64,000 nucleotides of DNA from Galaxea fascicularis (GCA_948470475.1 OX419338.1:36404595-36468594), one strand, 5' to 3'; counted from the stretch's first letter, positions 14,301 to 26,822 are shown. The notes: generated by a model not told the origin, from the letters alone. Made by a program: numbers and translations.

Positions 14301-14968
14301 ATGTTGACAAAGAATTTTATTTTCGTATACTTAGTTCTTGTTTCAACGCTTGTTGAATCTAGCCGGTCTCCCGTTGAGAAGGAAAACGATGCATTGTTAC
14401 AAGAAATTCCGAAAACTCCTCGCGTATTGAAGCGTTCTCCGTGTATAATAGGGACGCGTTACAGAACGAGAAGATGTGGGCGGCGGAGGGGAAGAGGAGT
14501 CACAAGCGCTGACATTAAGGTGAGTTAAAGGGGTGTTGGAAGCAAAGAAAACCCCAAAATACCAAAACCAAACACCGATAAGTTTTTAATTACTTTACCA
14601 TAACGAAAGCTATAAACTGAAGCTATTTTTGCCAAGGATGGTGATGATTAAAATGGATTGTTTTTATCTGATTGCCTTGAAAGGATCCTGGTTGCCTGCA
14701 ATACTTATCCCTGAGAGAGAGAGAACGAGTGTGGTATTTGACATTTTATCTAATATCTATACTAAAACGTTTTCTGAAGTAACCTCAGACACCTGGAGTC
14801 CTTCCATTTTCAGTCTTCTAAAATTTTTAGTTGTTTCAGTTATATGATCGATTATACATGAATTCCTTTTTTTCTGGTACACAGATTTATGATGCGCCGA
14901 TCGCGTCGGGAGACAAATTAGTGAATGTGGGTTCACACAATGAAAAGCACGTTTTGACAGACTCCTGA
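14301..14968 (+). CDS. Secreted peptide precursor 2 (CIIGTRYR family)
   Basis: Two exons, 14301-14519 and 14885-14968, give 100 residues. Signal peptide is about residues 1-21 (MLTKNFIFVYLVLVSTLVES). An acidic spacer leads to the dibasic site Lys44-Arg45, directly before SPCIIGTRYRTRRC with Cys48 and Cys59. Gly60-Arg61-Arg62 follows at once: Gly plus two basics is the classical signal for peptide alpha-amidation, so the product may be a 14-residue disulphide-ring peptide ending in amidated Cys. The splice is AAG|GTGAGT to an acceptor after a T-rich tract; phase 0. Exon 2 starts IYDAPIASG and ends LTDS. An AATAAA at 15163 is a plausible polyadenylation signal. This is the cleanest member. Role as a neuropeptide or hormone is inferred from processing sites. 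Confidence 0.8.
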
Positions 14969-17679
14969 AAACATTCTTTGCGGAGTGACCGCTCCCGAGA
15001 GCACAGGGGAATCGCGAGGACACTTGAATAGCTTCACGCAGTCAAGGAACAACAAGGCTGCTCAGAAACTCAGAACTGAAAACATCACACTTTTAAAACT
15101 TGCATGTCCAGAAGAAACGTTTTCTCCTCGATGTCATTTTCCTTGCTGTTCTTCAATGTGAAAATAAACTTTGAGATGATAACTTTGCAGGAGAAAGGTA
15201 ACGTTTGTTAAATACACCTCTACCCCGCCCAAATTCTTCCCTGGATGTTGCAGCTCGTCCGCATTATTATTGTTATTATTATTATTTTTATTTTATTTTT
15301 TGCGCGTACCTATTTCACTGGGTGGGTGAAGAAACTGTCGTTTTAATTCGATGCACACGAGGATAAGCCAGAGAAAATTTTTCAAATAACTCGTTTTTAT
15401 TTACAGTTTTATCGATGAAGAGTAAACAATTTACTCTGTTTACAATAGCTGTTCAGAAAAAGAAGAATAGATAACATATTCCTACTACAATTGAAATAGG
15501 TAGCATGTTTACTTAGAGATAACATATTCCCACTACAATTGAAATTGTAATCAAGAAACCAAACAGCAATTAAAAATCACACTAAAAACATTTTCAAACT
15601 AACACACTGAAATAAAAAAGAACAACGCTGTGCTTGCCACTATGATGTCATTATCCTAAACAAATCAATCGTGTTGGGTAGCATGACGTCATAGTTCACT
15701 AAGAGATATGACGTGTTATGTACACATGCTCATGTCCACCTTGTGACAAGTGACGTCATTCTGAGTGTGACTATAATGGCTGACAATGGTTTCATCCAAT
15801 CTTCAACGTTGACAAAAATAGTTCATGAACAACAGGACGCATGCGCTCAAATGCTACCAGTTTTGCACGACTGTAGTTACTTGCTTCACTACCGCCATAC
15901 TTATTTTACCATAATGTAGCAAAACAAAGAAATCATAAAGAACAGTAAGGGCGCTATCAGCGAAATTCAGAGAGTAGTGTATTGCAGGTTAGGCGAGAAA
16001 GAACAACGAAATTGTTGTAAAACTAATTGAGATAGTAAAACCAAAAATAGCGACGACGAACAAAACAAAAAATCAAGTGACAAAACTGTAATGTTACATA
16101 AAGGACAAGACAAGACAAGGAACATAAGGCATGGCAAAGGAGGGTTAAATATGTAAAAAGTAGAAATACATAAACGTCGCGAGAGGCAAAAAGATACAAA
16201 ACAAAAATTGCAAAAAGGAGCGCCCAAATTGCAAAAGCCAGCACCTAAATTCCAAAAAGCCAGTGCCTAAATTGCAAAAAGCAAGCACCTAAATTGCAAA
16301 ACGCCAGCGCCTAAATTGCATAAAGCCCGCACATAAATAGCAAAAAGCGATTATGTAAATTGTAAAACGCAAGCACCTAAATTGCAAAAAGCATGCATCT
16401 GAAGCGCAAAATTCAGCTCATAAAATCGGAAACAGTGAGAAAAGAGTGCAAAACAATAAAGAGAGAATAAACAATTAACAGAGAGCCGAAGCCACGAAAT
16501 TACAAAGAAAAGAGCAACGATTCCATGACATTAGCATTTGAACACAGAAAAATCAGATCAGATTGAAATCAGATGGAACCAGAAAATGTAGTAGCAAAAG
16601 AAGTGTATAGACTCAGTGGAAATAGACTGATGAACAAGCTCCGATCCTCGGGGCTGATCAAGCTAGCCTTTTTGAAAGAGAAAGATCGAGCCGAAAAACT
16701 CAACGATACTTAAATTAAAAATTAAAAAATAAACAAAAAAGCAAAGGTATCAAAGAATATTTTTAGTAAAGAAACAATTACAAGCAAAAAAAACTGACAA
16801 GCAATAATTGCAGCATCTGCATTCAGACAAAGTGTCAGCATCAGAACAACTGCGTAACTATCATTCATGAAACAATTAGTATCGGCGCATCTGATTGGAT
16901 GAAAACAGAGCCTGCCAATCAAATCACAAGTAGAATGACGTCACCAAACTTACAAAGAATAAACGTCATACATTTGAACGGTTGCTCGTCCCATAATCAC
17001 GGACCATTTCAGTCACACCAGAAATGATCCAAATAAGGATTGGCTGTATGATTGCTGTTTGGAATCTTGTTTACAATTAGTTTCAAGTATGTTAATTAAT
17101 TTTTGTATGATAGTGTGGAATGCTTGAAAACATTTAAAGAAAAAATGATAAAACTGTGACCATTTTTCACATTCTTGATGAAAACTTTTGAAAGACTTGA
17201 GGTCCAACGTTTGTTTAAAAAAGAAATGACTGTCTTGAATGCGTATGAAATAAATGAGAGGTTAAATAGGTCACAACATTTGTTTCTTGCAAAAAAACGA
17301 GATAGATGAAAGAACTATCTCTGTAGTTATTTACATTTTTATGCAAAAACATTCAAAATATTCAACTGGAGCTATTTACAAATATTTACAAGAAAAATGT
17401 AGAACTGTTGAACAGAACCTGCAAACAAGAGAGAAGAAATATTTCAGGAGTAAAACATGGAAATGAGTTTCAATATTTAACACATCAGTTCAGACTCCCA
17501 CAAATCTTAATATCGAATAGAGAAAAAATTCTTTTCTTTTGATTTCGAACTCAGGTCATTAGCGAAGAATTGAGAGATATAAGCAAATGGCGATTGTGCA
17601 GAACATGACCGGGAAACCATGTAGCTGAAAATATGTGAACGTTTAGCTAGTATGATTGCTTACCTTAATTGATTTCTGC
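14969..17679. other. Intergenic region with minisatellite and CRE-like sites
   Basis: From the end of peptide gene 2 to the end of the EHBP1-like gene. Features visible: a direct duplication of about 30 bases at 15469-15498 and 15517-15546, three perfect TGACGTCA sites (15684, 15751, 16936) and the tandem repeat at 16195-16400. No convincing gene. Confidence 0.55.
16195..16400. repeat. Minisatellite, about 22-base unit
   Basis: Roughly nine degenerate copies built on GCACCTAAATTGCAAAAAGC, with substitutions such as AACGCC for AAGCC. Unit variation suggests an old array. Confidence 0.85.
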
Positions 17680-20600
17680 TCAGCAGTTTTCACGTCTTTT
17701 ATTCACAAATGATAACAGCAAATCAAGAAGCCTCACTTCTTGAGCTTTGTGGTGAGCTGTTTTGCGCCATTCTAAAACGGAAACAAAGCCGAGAATATTG
17801 ATCTGCGAAACGCTTCTTGGTGTCTCTTCAGTGGATACCAGGAATCAATACGTGGAGTCATATGAACCTGCCCGGAACATTTCATGATTTCGTTTGTTTG
17901 CTTGTTGTTTGTTGTAGAAACGTTGGAGATATAAAGTAAACCAGTAGAAAACATACCTTGTACTCTGAAGAGTAGCTTAAGTTCAGACCTCATGATATTA
18001 CAGCAGTGTTCAACATCCTCTTGTTTATCGCTAAAATGACAAAAGAAAGAAAATGAGAAAAATTGTCACTTCCATTCCTAACTTGACTTCGTCAGAAGCT
18101 AATTCTTAGTTCTCACTTCTCCCTGCCAGTCAGATTATTATATGTATTTTTTTTGTTGTGGTAATCTGTCTGTAAACAACTGGTTGGTGGATCGAATTGA
18201 CGCCGACAGCCAGTCACAGAAAAAATCATTACTTCTCAGTGTAACCGTTATTATTAAGCATATGAAGGTCAGTGAAAACAACTTATTACTTACAGTATTT
18301 GAAGACTGTTTTTTCTTGAGACGAGCTCTTCTCTGTAGTCACTCAATGTGATCCAGTCCTGCATTAGATCATCTAATTCTTCTCTGCACTCTGAAAACAG
18401 AATATTTGTGTGGCAACGATCAGTGTACCGCTGATACTGCAGCCATGTACCCTATTACTTCAGTGTAGATGTCTTTCAAGTAAGGCAGTTATGTCCGTCC
18501 TATCTTTCGTGTTTTGGCGTCTTAACACGATGAAGCTTCCAGATTCAGGGTATCAGTCGGTCCTAGACATAAGTGATTTACTATGATCCGGCTGAAACAG
18601 CGAGTCTATTTTACAGGTCATATTCCACAGTTCAGAGGTACAGGTCACGCTAAACAGTTTCACATTTATCTAAAACAAAATTTTGGATAGTGTTTAGGAC
18701 TAAGAGGCACTTTTGGGCTCGTTTCCTGTCCACATACAGTTGACAGAAGTACGGATTTTTCCATGGTGCTCAAGAAACCCTAGTGCCGGTCCGACCCCAT
18801 TCAGAAGTCATTTTCTAAATTGATAGGAATAATTATAGTACTTACCAGGGACATTCATGGCCTGTCGCATTTCTCGCTCAAGTTTTAGTGTCACTTTGTC
18901 CAAGGAAGAAATCTCTTCTTTCAACAAACGCATCTCTTCTGCCACAAAAGCTGAGAGCTTCGGACATTGCTGAGACACTATTCAATGAAAAGGAAAACTT
19001 ATGTGAAGAAAGAAAGATAAAATGCGACTGATTAAAAATAACACGAACTACATTTGCCACATTTGTAACGACTTATAGCTTCCAGTATGACTGTCAGTTC
19101 CCGGTCTACCACAAACGTCTTTGCTTAAAACAAATCTCTCTGACATCAAACGATCAAACGAAAGTTAACTGATTCTGCGGCAGGGTAAGATTTAAACAGT
19201 AAAAGATTAACTCGGCTTTCCCTTAAAAGTTGCATTGCAGATACTGTGAAAGGGACCTCTCTCCCTATTGTTGCAGATACGTCACATCTTAAGTTGTTTG
19301 TACTACCAGGTCACTATTATGCTTCTTCACTTCCTGCTGCTGCATCTCTTTAGATGGTAGCTTTTTATTGTAGTTTGAAGCTATGTTTAACTAACTATCT
19401 CGGAACAATAAAATACCTTTCTGAGCGACAGGTTTCAAAAGCTTGTTGAAGAAGGAGGTGAGTTTCTGCTTTTCGCTCTCTTTAGTAGCTGCATCAGTTT
19501 CCACTTTTTTAACTGATTCAGTTGCTGCAACATCACCTTGTTTGTTGACTTTACAACCAGAGCCCACAGTACCTCGGTGGTCCGCGGCTTCAATATTTGC
19601 GGCATGCTCAGAGGTCTCAGTGCATTGAGATAACACGACCTCTGCCTCTGATGACAAAGGGTGCTCGTCATCTCTTGTGGCGCCATCTTCATACTCTGTT
19701 CCAGATTTTACAGATCTTGTTTTCTTGCGCACAACTGTTTGGGCGCTCATACTACTTTCACTGGATGACTTCTGATCGCAAATTTTCTGCTCTGTAACAC
19801 TGTGCACGATGCTTTCTTTATTGCAGTCACCAAAAGACGATAATTCCGTTTCTTCCTCTCTGCGTCCATCGTTGCGATTTCTCCTTTTGGGATGTTTAAT
19901 GGCTTTCTTAAGTTTACTTCGACGATCTGCCCTTGAAGGACGTTTTTGCTTGCCATCTCTCCCGTTAGACTCCGTTCCTTCCTGAAACTCTTTCAATGAA
20001 GTTTGCTTGCAGGGCAGCGCTAACTCTGATGTCAAAGAACGCCTCTCTTCGATGGCATGATCAACAGAATTGGATTCCTTTGAGCGCTTTGTCTTGCTGT
20101 TCGTTTTCTTTTTCTCACCACTGTTTGATTTCTTTTCTTTGACATTCCCCTGAGCTGATAAGCTTTTCACTTCTTTCATTGTTAACATCTCCATTTCAGC
20201 AGTTTGTTGTGGACCCGCAGGTGGAATCTTTGGCCTCCGTGGCACTTTTCTCTTTATCTTTTTCTCTTCTCCATTACTGCTATCAACACCAGGTTTAATT
20301 TTTTCTCTGGCTGGAACGCTGCTTTCCTTAGCTTCTGACCAATCTTTTGTGGTACCAGTCTTTGATTCCACAGTCTTATCAGCTGTTGAAGAAGGCATGA
20401 CAGTGACTGTTGCGCTGACATTTATCATGGGGATGTTATCAGCCCCCTCGCCAGCGTACAGCTTTTCCTTCTTGTTGGCAACAGAAGCGCTGTTCATAGC
20501 TTCTTGCAAGATCTCACTGATCAGTTCTTCTCTGGTGCGGCTGCGATGAAAACGGAAGTGAGGAGTAAGTGTTAACGCCTTGCAGAAAAAGATCACAAAT

Positions 20601-23600
20601 CAGTAAACAACTAATGATTAAATCATAATCACTGTAATCATAGTAACTACGGCCATCGTCATTATTTCATTCAACCACAAAATACTATTTATGTACCATT
20701 CACCAGAAACACTGATGTGTAATATACTATCCCTGGCAGATGCAGAGGTTTTTACCCACATACAATTTTTATTCATTATCGCGTCAATAGTATTTAATGA
20801 GGATCGGCCAGCTTCTAACTTCTTCAAACTAGTGATTTATAGAAGGGTCCTCTCAAACTAAAACCATTAACCAAAACAATAATTTACGCGATTAATAAAG
20901 TGAAAAACCTAAAATGGACATGATTTAAGAAAACATAAAAACTAAGAATTACATTCTAAACAGATACCATACAAGACGGGTGTAATGAAATACGAAGGAA
21001 TTCACTATTCGAGAGGTACTTTAATAGTTGCTTCAGAAAGGCTTCGTTTAAAACTAGATAAAGAATCGGCGTCCCTCAATGATAGATCAGGAGAATTCCA
21101 TTCAGTGGCACAGTTAATATGACCCCATCTTGTTTTTGCCGCAGTTTTTTGTAAGATTATTCCTGGAGCGTGTATTATAACAATGAAAATCACGATTGAA
21201 ACTATATTGTGATGTATGAGAAAAAAGGTTATCAATTGATTTAAATGTAAAGATGGCGCCGTGTTCAGCTCTTCTAACACAGTACTGGTTTCCGATGACA
21301 TTTCGCGACAGTAGCTCGCAGATACACGTGGAGAGAGATAAAAAATGATGCATACAATTAACTTTGAAGCACTTGCAAGTCAGCCATTAATGTCGAGTTA
21401 CCCAAGTTGCCCCAAATAATGCCTCCATAATAAAAGTGTGGAAGGACAAACCTATAATTATAAAAGTACAGTCGGTCACTAAGATCTATCTATATATTCC
21501 GTCTTCATCGTCATCACATCCTCATCATCACCATCATCATCATCAATAATACAAAATCAAGTGGTCAGAACATGTTTCTTCTGTGTATCAGCTTAAGAGT
21601 GAGCAAACAAATCTCTGGGCATGTTGCAATGTAATATATGGAATTGCCCCAAACGTGTAAGAGAGACTTTGAATATATAGCCCTTGTGCGTCGCAAATTA
21701 AAGCATGCATGTGCAGCTTGGGACCTTTATATGAAGAAAGAAATTGCCGCGCTAGAAGGCATTCAACGTAAAGCAGTGCGATTCTGTTTGCAGAATTACA
21801 GCCGATAAGCGAGCGTCACGGACATCATCAATTCCTTGGGTGGGATACATTGGAACTGAGAAGAAGGAAAGATAGATTGACAATAAATTATGCCGTGACT
21901 TGCTCGACGTAGATAGCTCAAAATTTTTTACTTACCATCCCGAAGACCGCAGGAGAAAAATAAATCAATCAATTTAAGTTCAGTATTCCCTTTGCTGATT
22001 TTTGAGATTCGAGAATTTTAAGGTTTAAAGTTTCAGATTTTATGTTAGTTTTATAGTCGGTGTGATGTCTTAATTTAAGTAATGCAAATGATTGTTAAAT
22101 CATAAAACACTGAAGTAAAACTTACTATGGGATGCCATCCACAAGCAAGACGGAGGTCAGTGAAAATTCCATTGATCCAGATTTGATGTTTTTATTCGCT
22201 GCTTTGAGTGAAACTGTGATGTCAAATGTCTTCTTTGTTTCACTAATATAATCAGCAAGGTCTATAGAGCCAGTGGCAATGACTTTCAGCTGACCGCTTC
22301 TTGACTCCTGTAATGAAAATGAATGTAAGTAATGAGGACAACAGGATAACTGTATGAACTGTCAGCAAAATACCACGTGCAATCTGCTGCATACTGGGAG
22401 TTCACATGTTGTTTCTTTTTTACTAGCAATAAACTTACATTCTTGATGGCGAAATTCCAAGGATGGTCTTTATAAGTACCTTCCCTCCTGGGGTTCTGAC
22501 AATACAAGAAATTATATTAAGAAAATGCTTGCAATTTCAACATGTTGTTTTTCTCTCACACATCTGTCACTTTAAACAACATTTTTCATTGAACCATGTA
22601 CAAATTTCGTTCAATGTCCCGCTTTCTTTCTGCAATTCCCCAGAACTATGTGATATTTCCCAGAAAAATTCCATAGTCCCCCGATTACCGGCAAAATCTC
22701 CAGATTCCCGGAAGAATTTTGTTTTTCTCTTGAAACAGGCCTTGTTAGAGTTGTCACCCCCTGTATTTCTAGATTTCTTTTTAGTATGAGACAATAATGT
22801 CCCCAGATAATACTTCACAAGCTGGTACCGCCGTTAATGTAAGCTCTATAAACTTGGGGGGGGGGGGGGGTCCTGCAATATTTACTGTACACCTAATTAA
22901 CCCTTTCACTCCCAAGATCTGATTATTAATTATCCTTTCTAGCTGCTCAGCAGTTCCAGTATATTAGTTAGGGGAATTTGGGATTATATGAAGACAAATG
23001 ATAGCACCCTTTGGCTGGTAAGTTTGTTCATTCTCATCACTTTTCTGCTGGACAATACATTGATATTGTAAGGAGATGTCACTTTTGGGAGTTAATTTAA
23101 AGGGTTAACAGTAATCTACATTCGGATGATTCTGTGTCTGACAGGAGATGTTTACACGTAAAAGCTAGTACTGGTTGTGATTAAATTAAACCGAAAACAT
23201 ACTTTTTATGTTGTGTCTAAATGATGGGCAGCCGGTCAAGGTTGTAAAAGCCGGCAGTCTGACATTTCCATGACAAGTTCATCAAAATTGAGCTAAACTA
23301 TGACATTTTCTACCAATGACTGCATTTACAGACTTAACTCAGTATCGAAGTAACCGCTAAAAAACGATGTAGTCAGTTATTGACAAAAACTATCAAAATA
23401 CAAATTGTGTCTAGATGACAGGCAGCCGGTCATAATCTTCAAGCCTAATACAAACGTCCATATTCCTCGACTCCTGGCCCTAATCCTTAACCTAAAACAT
23501 ACTTAATCTCCCCGTAGTACCAAGTCTAAAGATAACAAGGCCCTTGAAAGGAAAGTCAGACTGCCGACCATAATAGTGATTTAACACCGGATCCGAAATT

Positions 23601-25632
23601 TGACCGGCTGCCGGTCATTTAGACACTTCGTATCTAATCTTGTAAATAGCTTTTCAAACGTAATAGGATATAAGCTTGGTTATGGCAGGTTATGGACAAT
23701 GCAGAAGCTTAATTGAATTGCGAATTTTAGCTTACTTTGAATAGTGTTGAAGTGAATTCCACAGGATCTGGCTCAGGCCAAACATGAATCCCACGGAAGG
23801 GATTATTCAATCCAGGCTGCCATGGGACGGGCTATAAAGCAGAGAATGAGAATCGACTTGTGAACATAAAGTTCCGCCTTGTGCAAAGTGAGATTCAACA
23901 TTTCTGTGCTTCGCATCAGCGAGAAAAAGCTACAGAAAAAAGAACAGGAGATACGAAATACCTTTGTGACACAGCTGCTGTCGCGATCGTTCTTATTCCA
24001 AACAATGACAATCTTGTAAGGATTCCTGGTGACAGAATTCCATTGGCAAATTAAACTTACGCGCTTAAGTTTAAGCTTAATTTGCAGGTGCAAGCAGCCT
24101 AGTGGGTGCGAGCAAAAATAAAAATTACCTTTCGCAATCGGTCAGTGTAAAACGCAGACTGCAGACTGCAGACTGCAGACTGCAGACCGGGTGTAAAATG
24201 CAGACTGAGGGTAAAATGCAGACTGCAGACTGCAGACCAGGGGTAAAATGCAGACTGGTTGTTTCTCGTGTTTGGATGGCGAACTTTCACCCTTCAGCAA
24301 ATACCAATATATCTATAAAGTGGAGTACAAAGATTAAATGTCTCTCACAAACTAGATTCGATACCTACAAGTTTAGCTTGCCTTGCACTTGTGCTGTCGT
24401 GTTTTGCTGCCCTGTGTTCCCATTTGAAGCAACTATGACACTCGCTGGTTTGAACGTTACACTTTGTCGATGGAAATGTGCTGCAAAGTTGGTCGGTCCC
24501 AGACCTAATCGCGTGAACAAAATTCAAAATGGCCGACCCGTAAACAAAGAAATACGATTAGTTGGGGCCCGTGTGGGAGTTCAAGAACTCAAGGTTGATA
24601 ATGCTAAGTTTGACAAAGGCTAGAAAACGCCTTTTGGTTTGAGTTTTCGGGGTTTTGGAGAGAATTACGGGTGCGCGTAAGAACACACGTAAGTCTTCAT
24701 TTGATCTGGATTTGATACTCGTGTTTTTTATTGTTAATATTTTATTTCACCCTCAGTCTGCATTTTACCCCTGGTCTGCAGTCTGCAGTCTGCATTTTAC
24801 CCTCAGTCTGCATTTTACCCCCGGTCTGCAGTCTGCAGTCTGCAGTCTGCAGTCTGCGTTTTACACTGACCGCTTTCGCAATGAGCTTTCGTAAGCTCAC
24901 CTTTCGCAATAAGCTTACCTTTCGCAATGAGCTCAGAATGAATTACATCATCAGCTTAGCGACAGTTCAAGTGGGAGTACCCTACTTACAGTGCACTTCC
25001 TTGCATTGTTATGATGGAATTTCATTTGAAACAGGAATCAGTGATTGTCCGCCATATTTGATTCCAGCAGTACTCTGGAATTATGGGAGCGAGTGAAAAA
25101 GCTGCACGCCCTGTGTCCCCCTCCCTAGTGTATTACTTGCCGGAGGAGTCTAATAATGTTGTTACGCGTACAATTATCTTATTATAAGTTGCGCTATTTC
25201 CTTGTGATGCAGTTTTGTTGTGTCTTATCAGTTCAGTGAGAAGTTCGAAAAGCTAAATCAGACGCATGAAAGATCCTTTAGTTCTCGCTTTGCCAACTCA
25301 ACTCGAGAAAGACTTTTGCGCAAAATGAAGAGTTTTAATGCAGAGACAATTTAGTAAACGCTGGATGAGATCACAAAGCTAATTACTTTACTCATTATTG
25401 AATCGTTGTAGCAGTAGCAGTCAACTATAAAGAACACGGTAACCTGGTCACCACAGCCCCAGTCAGCTAACTACTCAAATTCGAAGTGTGCAAAAGCACA
25501 GATTTTTCACTTTTTCTTTACTTACCACACATCGTTCCAACACTCCAAAGTCAGTGCGGATACAGATGCAGTGATCTGGAATTCGCAAGCTTTGTTCTTG
25601 TTTCGTTTCATCTTTTTCACGGCGGAACTCAT
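17680..25632 (-). CDS. EHBP1-like protein: NT-C2 plus bMERB domain, no CH domain
   Basis: Ten exons, phases all consistent: 25632-25526, 24025-23962, 23831-23736, 22495-22439, 22307-22126, 20540-19417, 18977-18846, 18390-18294, 18030-17957, 17771-17680; 674 residues. Residues 1-168 match the EHBP1/EEIG1 NT-C2 domain: KIVIVWNKND, PWQPGLNNPFRGIHVWPEPD, HPWNFAIKN, then a closing MEFSLTSVLLVDG. Residues 169-543 come from one large exon and are charged, low-complexity sequence, including KRKVPRRPKIPPAGP. Residues 544-674 are a coiled bMERB domain: LDDLMQDWITLSDYREELV, EWRKTAHHKAQEVRLLDLLL. Known: EHBP1 links Rab8/Rab10 vesicles to EHD proteins and actin through a central CH domain. Here the exons join in frame with no CH domain. 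Rab binding through bMERB is expected; actin binding is not. Acceptor of exon 7 was chosen by frame. Confidence 0.85.
18600..18760. repeat. Dispersed repeat, related to 44716-44900
   Basis: Shares ordered blocks with 44716-44900: CCACAG, then AAACAGTTTC, then ATAGTG(A/T)TT, then CACTTTTG(G/A)GCT(C/T)GTTT. Lies in an EHBP1-like intron; no coding capacity. Confidence 0.6.
21640..21915 (+). pseudogene. LINE reverse transcriptase C-terminal fragment
   Basis: Translation from 21683 gives LVRRKLKHACAAWDLYMKKE, AALEGIQRKAVRFC, then an in-frame stop. After a one-base frame change comes WDTLELRRRKDRL. This block order (KLEYA..WDP, LE.IQR.A.RF, LGW.TLE.RR) is typical of the region just after the RT domain in Jockey/CR1-type LINEs. 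A dead fragment inside an EHBP1-like intron. Confidence 0.8.
22857..22871. repeat. Poly(G) tract
   Basis: A run of about 14 G on the + strand in an intron; potential G-quadruplex or sequencing-difficult site. Confidence 0.9.
22896..23108. mobile_element. MITE with TTAACCCTTT-type inverted ends
   Basis: Left end 22898-22915 (TTAACCCTTTCACTCCCA) is answered by a complementary right end at 23083-23108 (TGGGAGTTAA, then AAAGGGTTAA). The element is about 213 bases with no coding capacity, in an EHBP1-like intron. A degenerate relative starts at 38900. Confidence 0.75.
23213..23626. mobile_element. Composite element with three GCAGCCGGTCA ends
   Basis: GTGTCTAAATGA followed by GGCAGCCGGTCA at 23213, a second copy in the same orientation at 23407-23432, and an inverted copy at 23601-23626 (TGACCGGCTGCCGGTCA then TTTAGACAC). 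The pattern suggests a terminal-inverted-repeat element with one extra internal end, perhaps nested insertions. Confidence 0.7.
24131..24880. repeat. Inverted pair of CTGCAG-rich minisatellites
   Basis: Left arm 24131-24257 begins TTCGCAATCGGTCAGTG and continues as repeats of GCAGACTGCAGAC and GGTAAAATGCAGACTG. Right arm about 24748-24880 is its reverse complement and ends CACTGACCGCTTTCGCAA. About 490 unique bases lie between. The TTCGCAAT ends behave like terminal inverted repeats; three more short copies of TTTCGCAAT follow up to 24930. Located in the first EHBP1-like intron. Confidence 0.85.
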
Positions 25633-26822
25633 TTTTAACACCGTACGACGGAAAACTTTAACCTGTTCTGTTTACTTTGATTGTGATGTCATGTTGCCAT
25701 GTTAATTTGTTCCATTCAGAATGCGCGCGCTTTGTAAATGTAATTGTTTCTCGTAAACGCGATTCACTGTATATTTCCTTGTGATCAAACAGTAACATTT
25801 ATTTCATTCCAGGGGAAAATATCTGTCATCTTTATCACGTTGGTCTTTTACCTTGGAGCTCATGGAACAACACACAATGAAACAAAATAACAAGCGGCGA
25901 TAATTGCGCGTAAGCGCAGAAAGCGCAACCTCTCTCTCTCCTCCTCCCTCCCTCCCTCCCTCCTTCCCTCCTCCCTCTCCTCCCTCCTTGTTGATTCGTT
26001 TAACGATGTTGGCGTAGAAATTCTTTCATCCTCTATATATTATTGGCTAAGTTGGAGAAAAACAATTTTTTTGGGATGGTCATTTCAAGTGATAAATCGA
26101 GAAAGATACGATAGTTCAGAACTGATGACATATTAATTATTATTTATTACCTACAGAACGATAATTGAAAAGAATTAACTACCTTATGAAAATTCGCAGA
26201 AAATATTGTGTGGCAACTGAAAGGATCCCCTTTTTTCCCACTGATGCAGTGGCGCTAATAAGTTAGAATGGAATTTTTCAGTTCATATTCAGTTGAGAGT
26301 TAAGTGTCTTTTGAGGGTGCAGCTGTTTTGAATACAATGAAGGTTGCAGCTCCTTGACATCTTAGGATTAACCGAAACGTTTTGTCTTATGACAAATGAA
26401 AGATTAGCTATAAAAGCCCATCTGACGCTAATAAGCTTAGATTTGCCTGTTAGGTTTCGTTTGTATATCAGCCTGCAACACTCTGAAATTCGAAGAAAAC
26501 ATTCGTACAAAAGACAGAAAGCTGAAACGTAATTCATTTTGTCTGTTACTTTCAATTCTATTTTTCAAACGAATGGCAGAAAAGAAAAAGACCTTCGCGC
26601 TTAACATTCTTTTGCGCGTTACGAAATGAACGTTCTGCTTTTTTTAACCTGAAATTTAAAACTTTTGTTTTCGATTGTTGCAGCAGTGCAAAATGAAAAC
26701 AAAACCCGGCTTGAACTCCTAAATAAGGAAACACAGCTTGGACCAAAATCATACATTCTGGCTTTAGTTTACTGAGGATTTCCTTGACCAGCAGGAATTG
26801 TTTATGTAGCATTTATCGTGTG
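25633..26822. other. Intergenic region between EHBP1-like start and peptide gene 3
   Basis: Expected to hold the EHBP1-like promoter next to 25632. A pyrimidine microsatellite of CCT/CTCC units lies at 25929-25988. No gene recognised; an 84-codon minus-strand frame at 26558-26812 lacks any supporting feature. Confidence 0.55.
25929..25988. repeat. Polypyrimidine (CCCT/CTCC) microsatellite
   Basis: Sixty bases of C and T only on the + strand, built of TCTC then CCTCC units. Confidence 0.95.

Noticed and set aside
15967..16244. Overlapping Cys/Leu-rich minus-strand frames
   Set aside because: Hydrophobic translation of A/T-rich DNA beside a minisatellite; no signal of coding.
18846..18970. 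Alternative exon 7 acceptor (TCTCAG before CAATGTCC) in the EHBP1-like gene
   Set aside because: It breaks the reading frame with exon 6; the AG seven bases upstream keeps frame and homology.
24102..24623. 173-codon frame with QTADCRLQTG repeats
   Set aside because: The repeats are a translation of the CTGCAG minisatellite, not a protein repeat.
24131..24880. CRISPR-like array
   Set aside because: The repeats are a eukaryotic minisatellite in inverted orientation, with no spacers.
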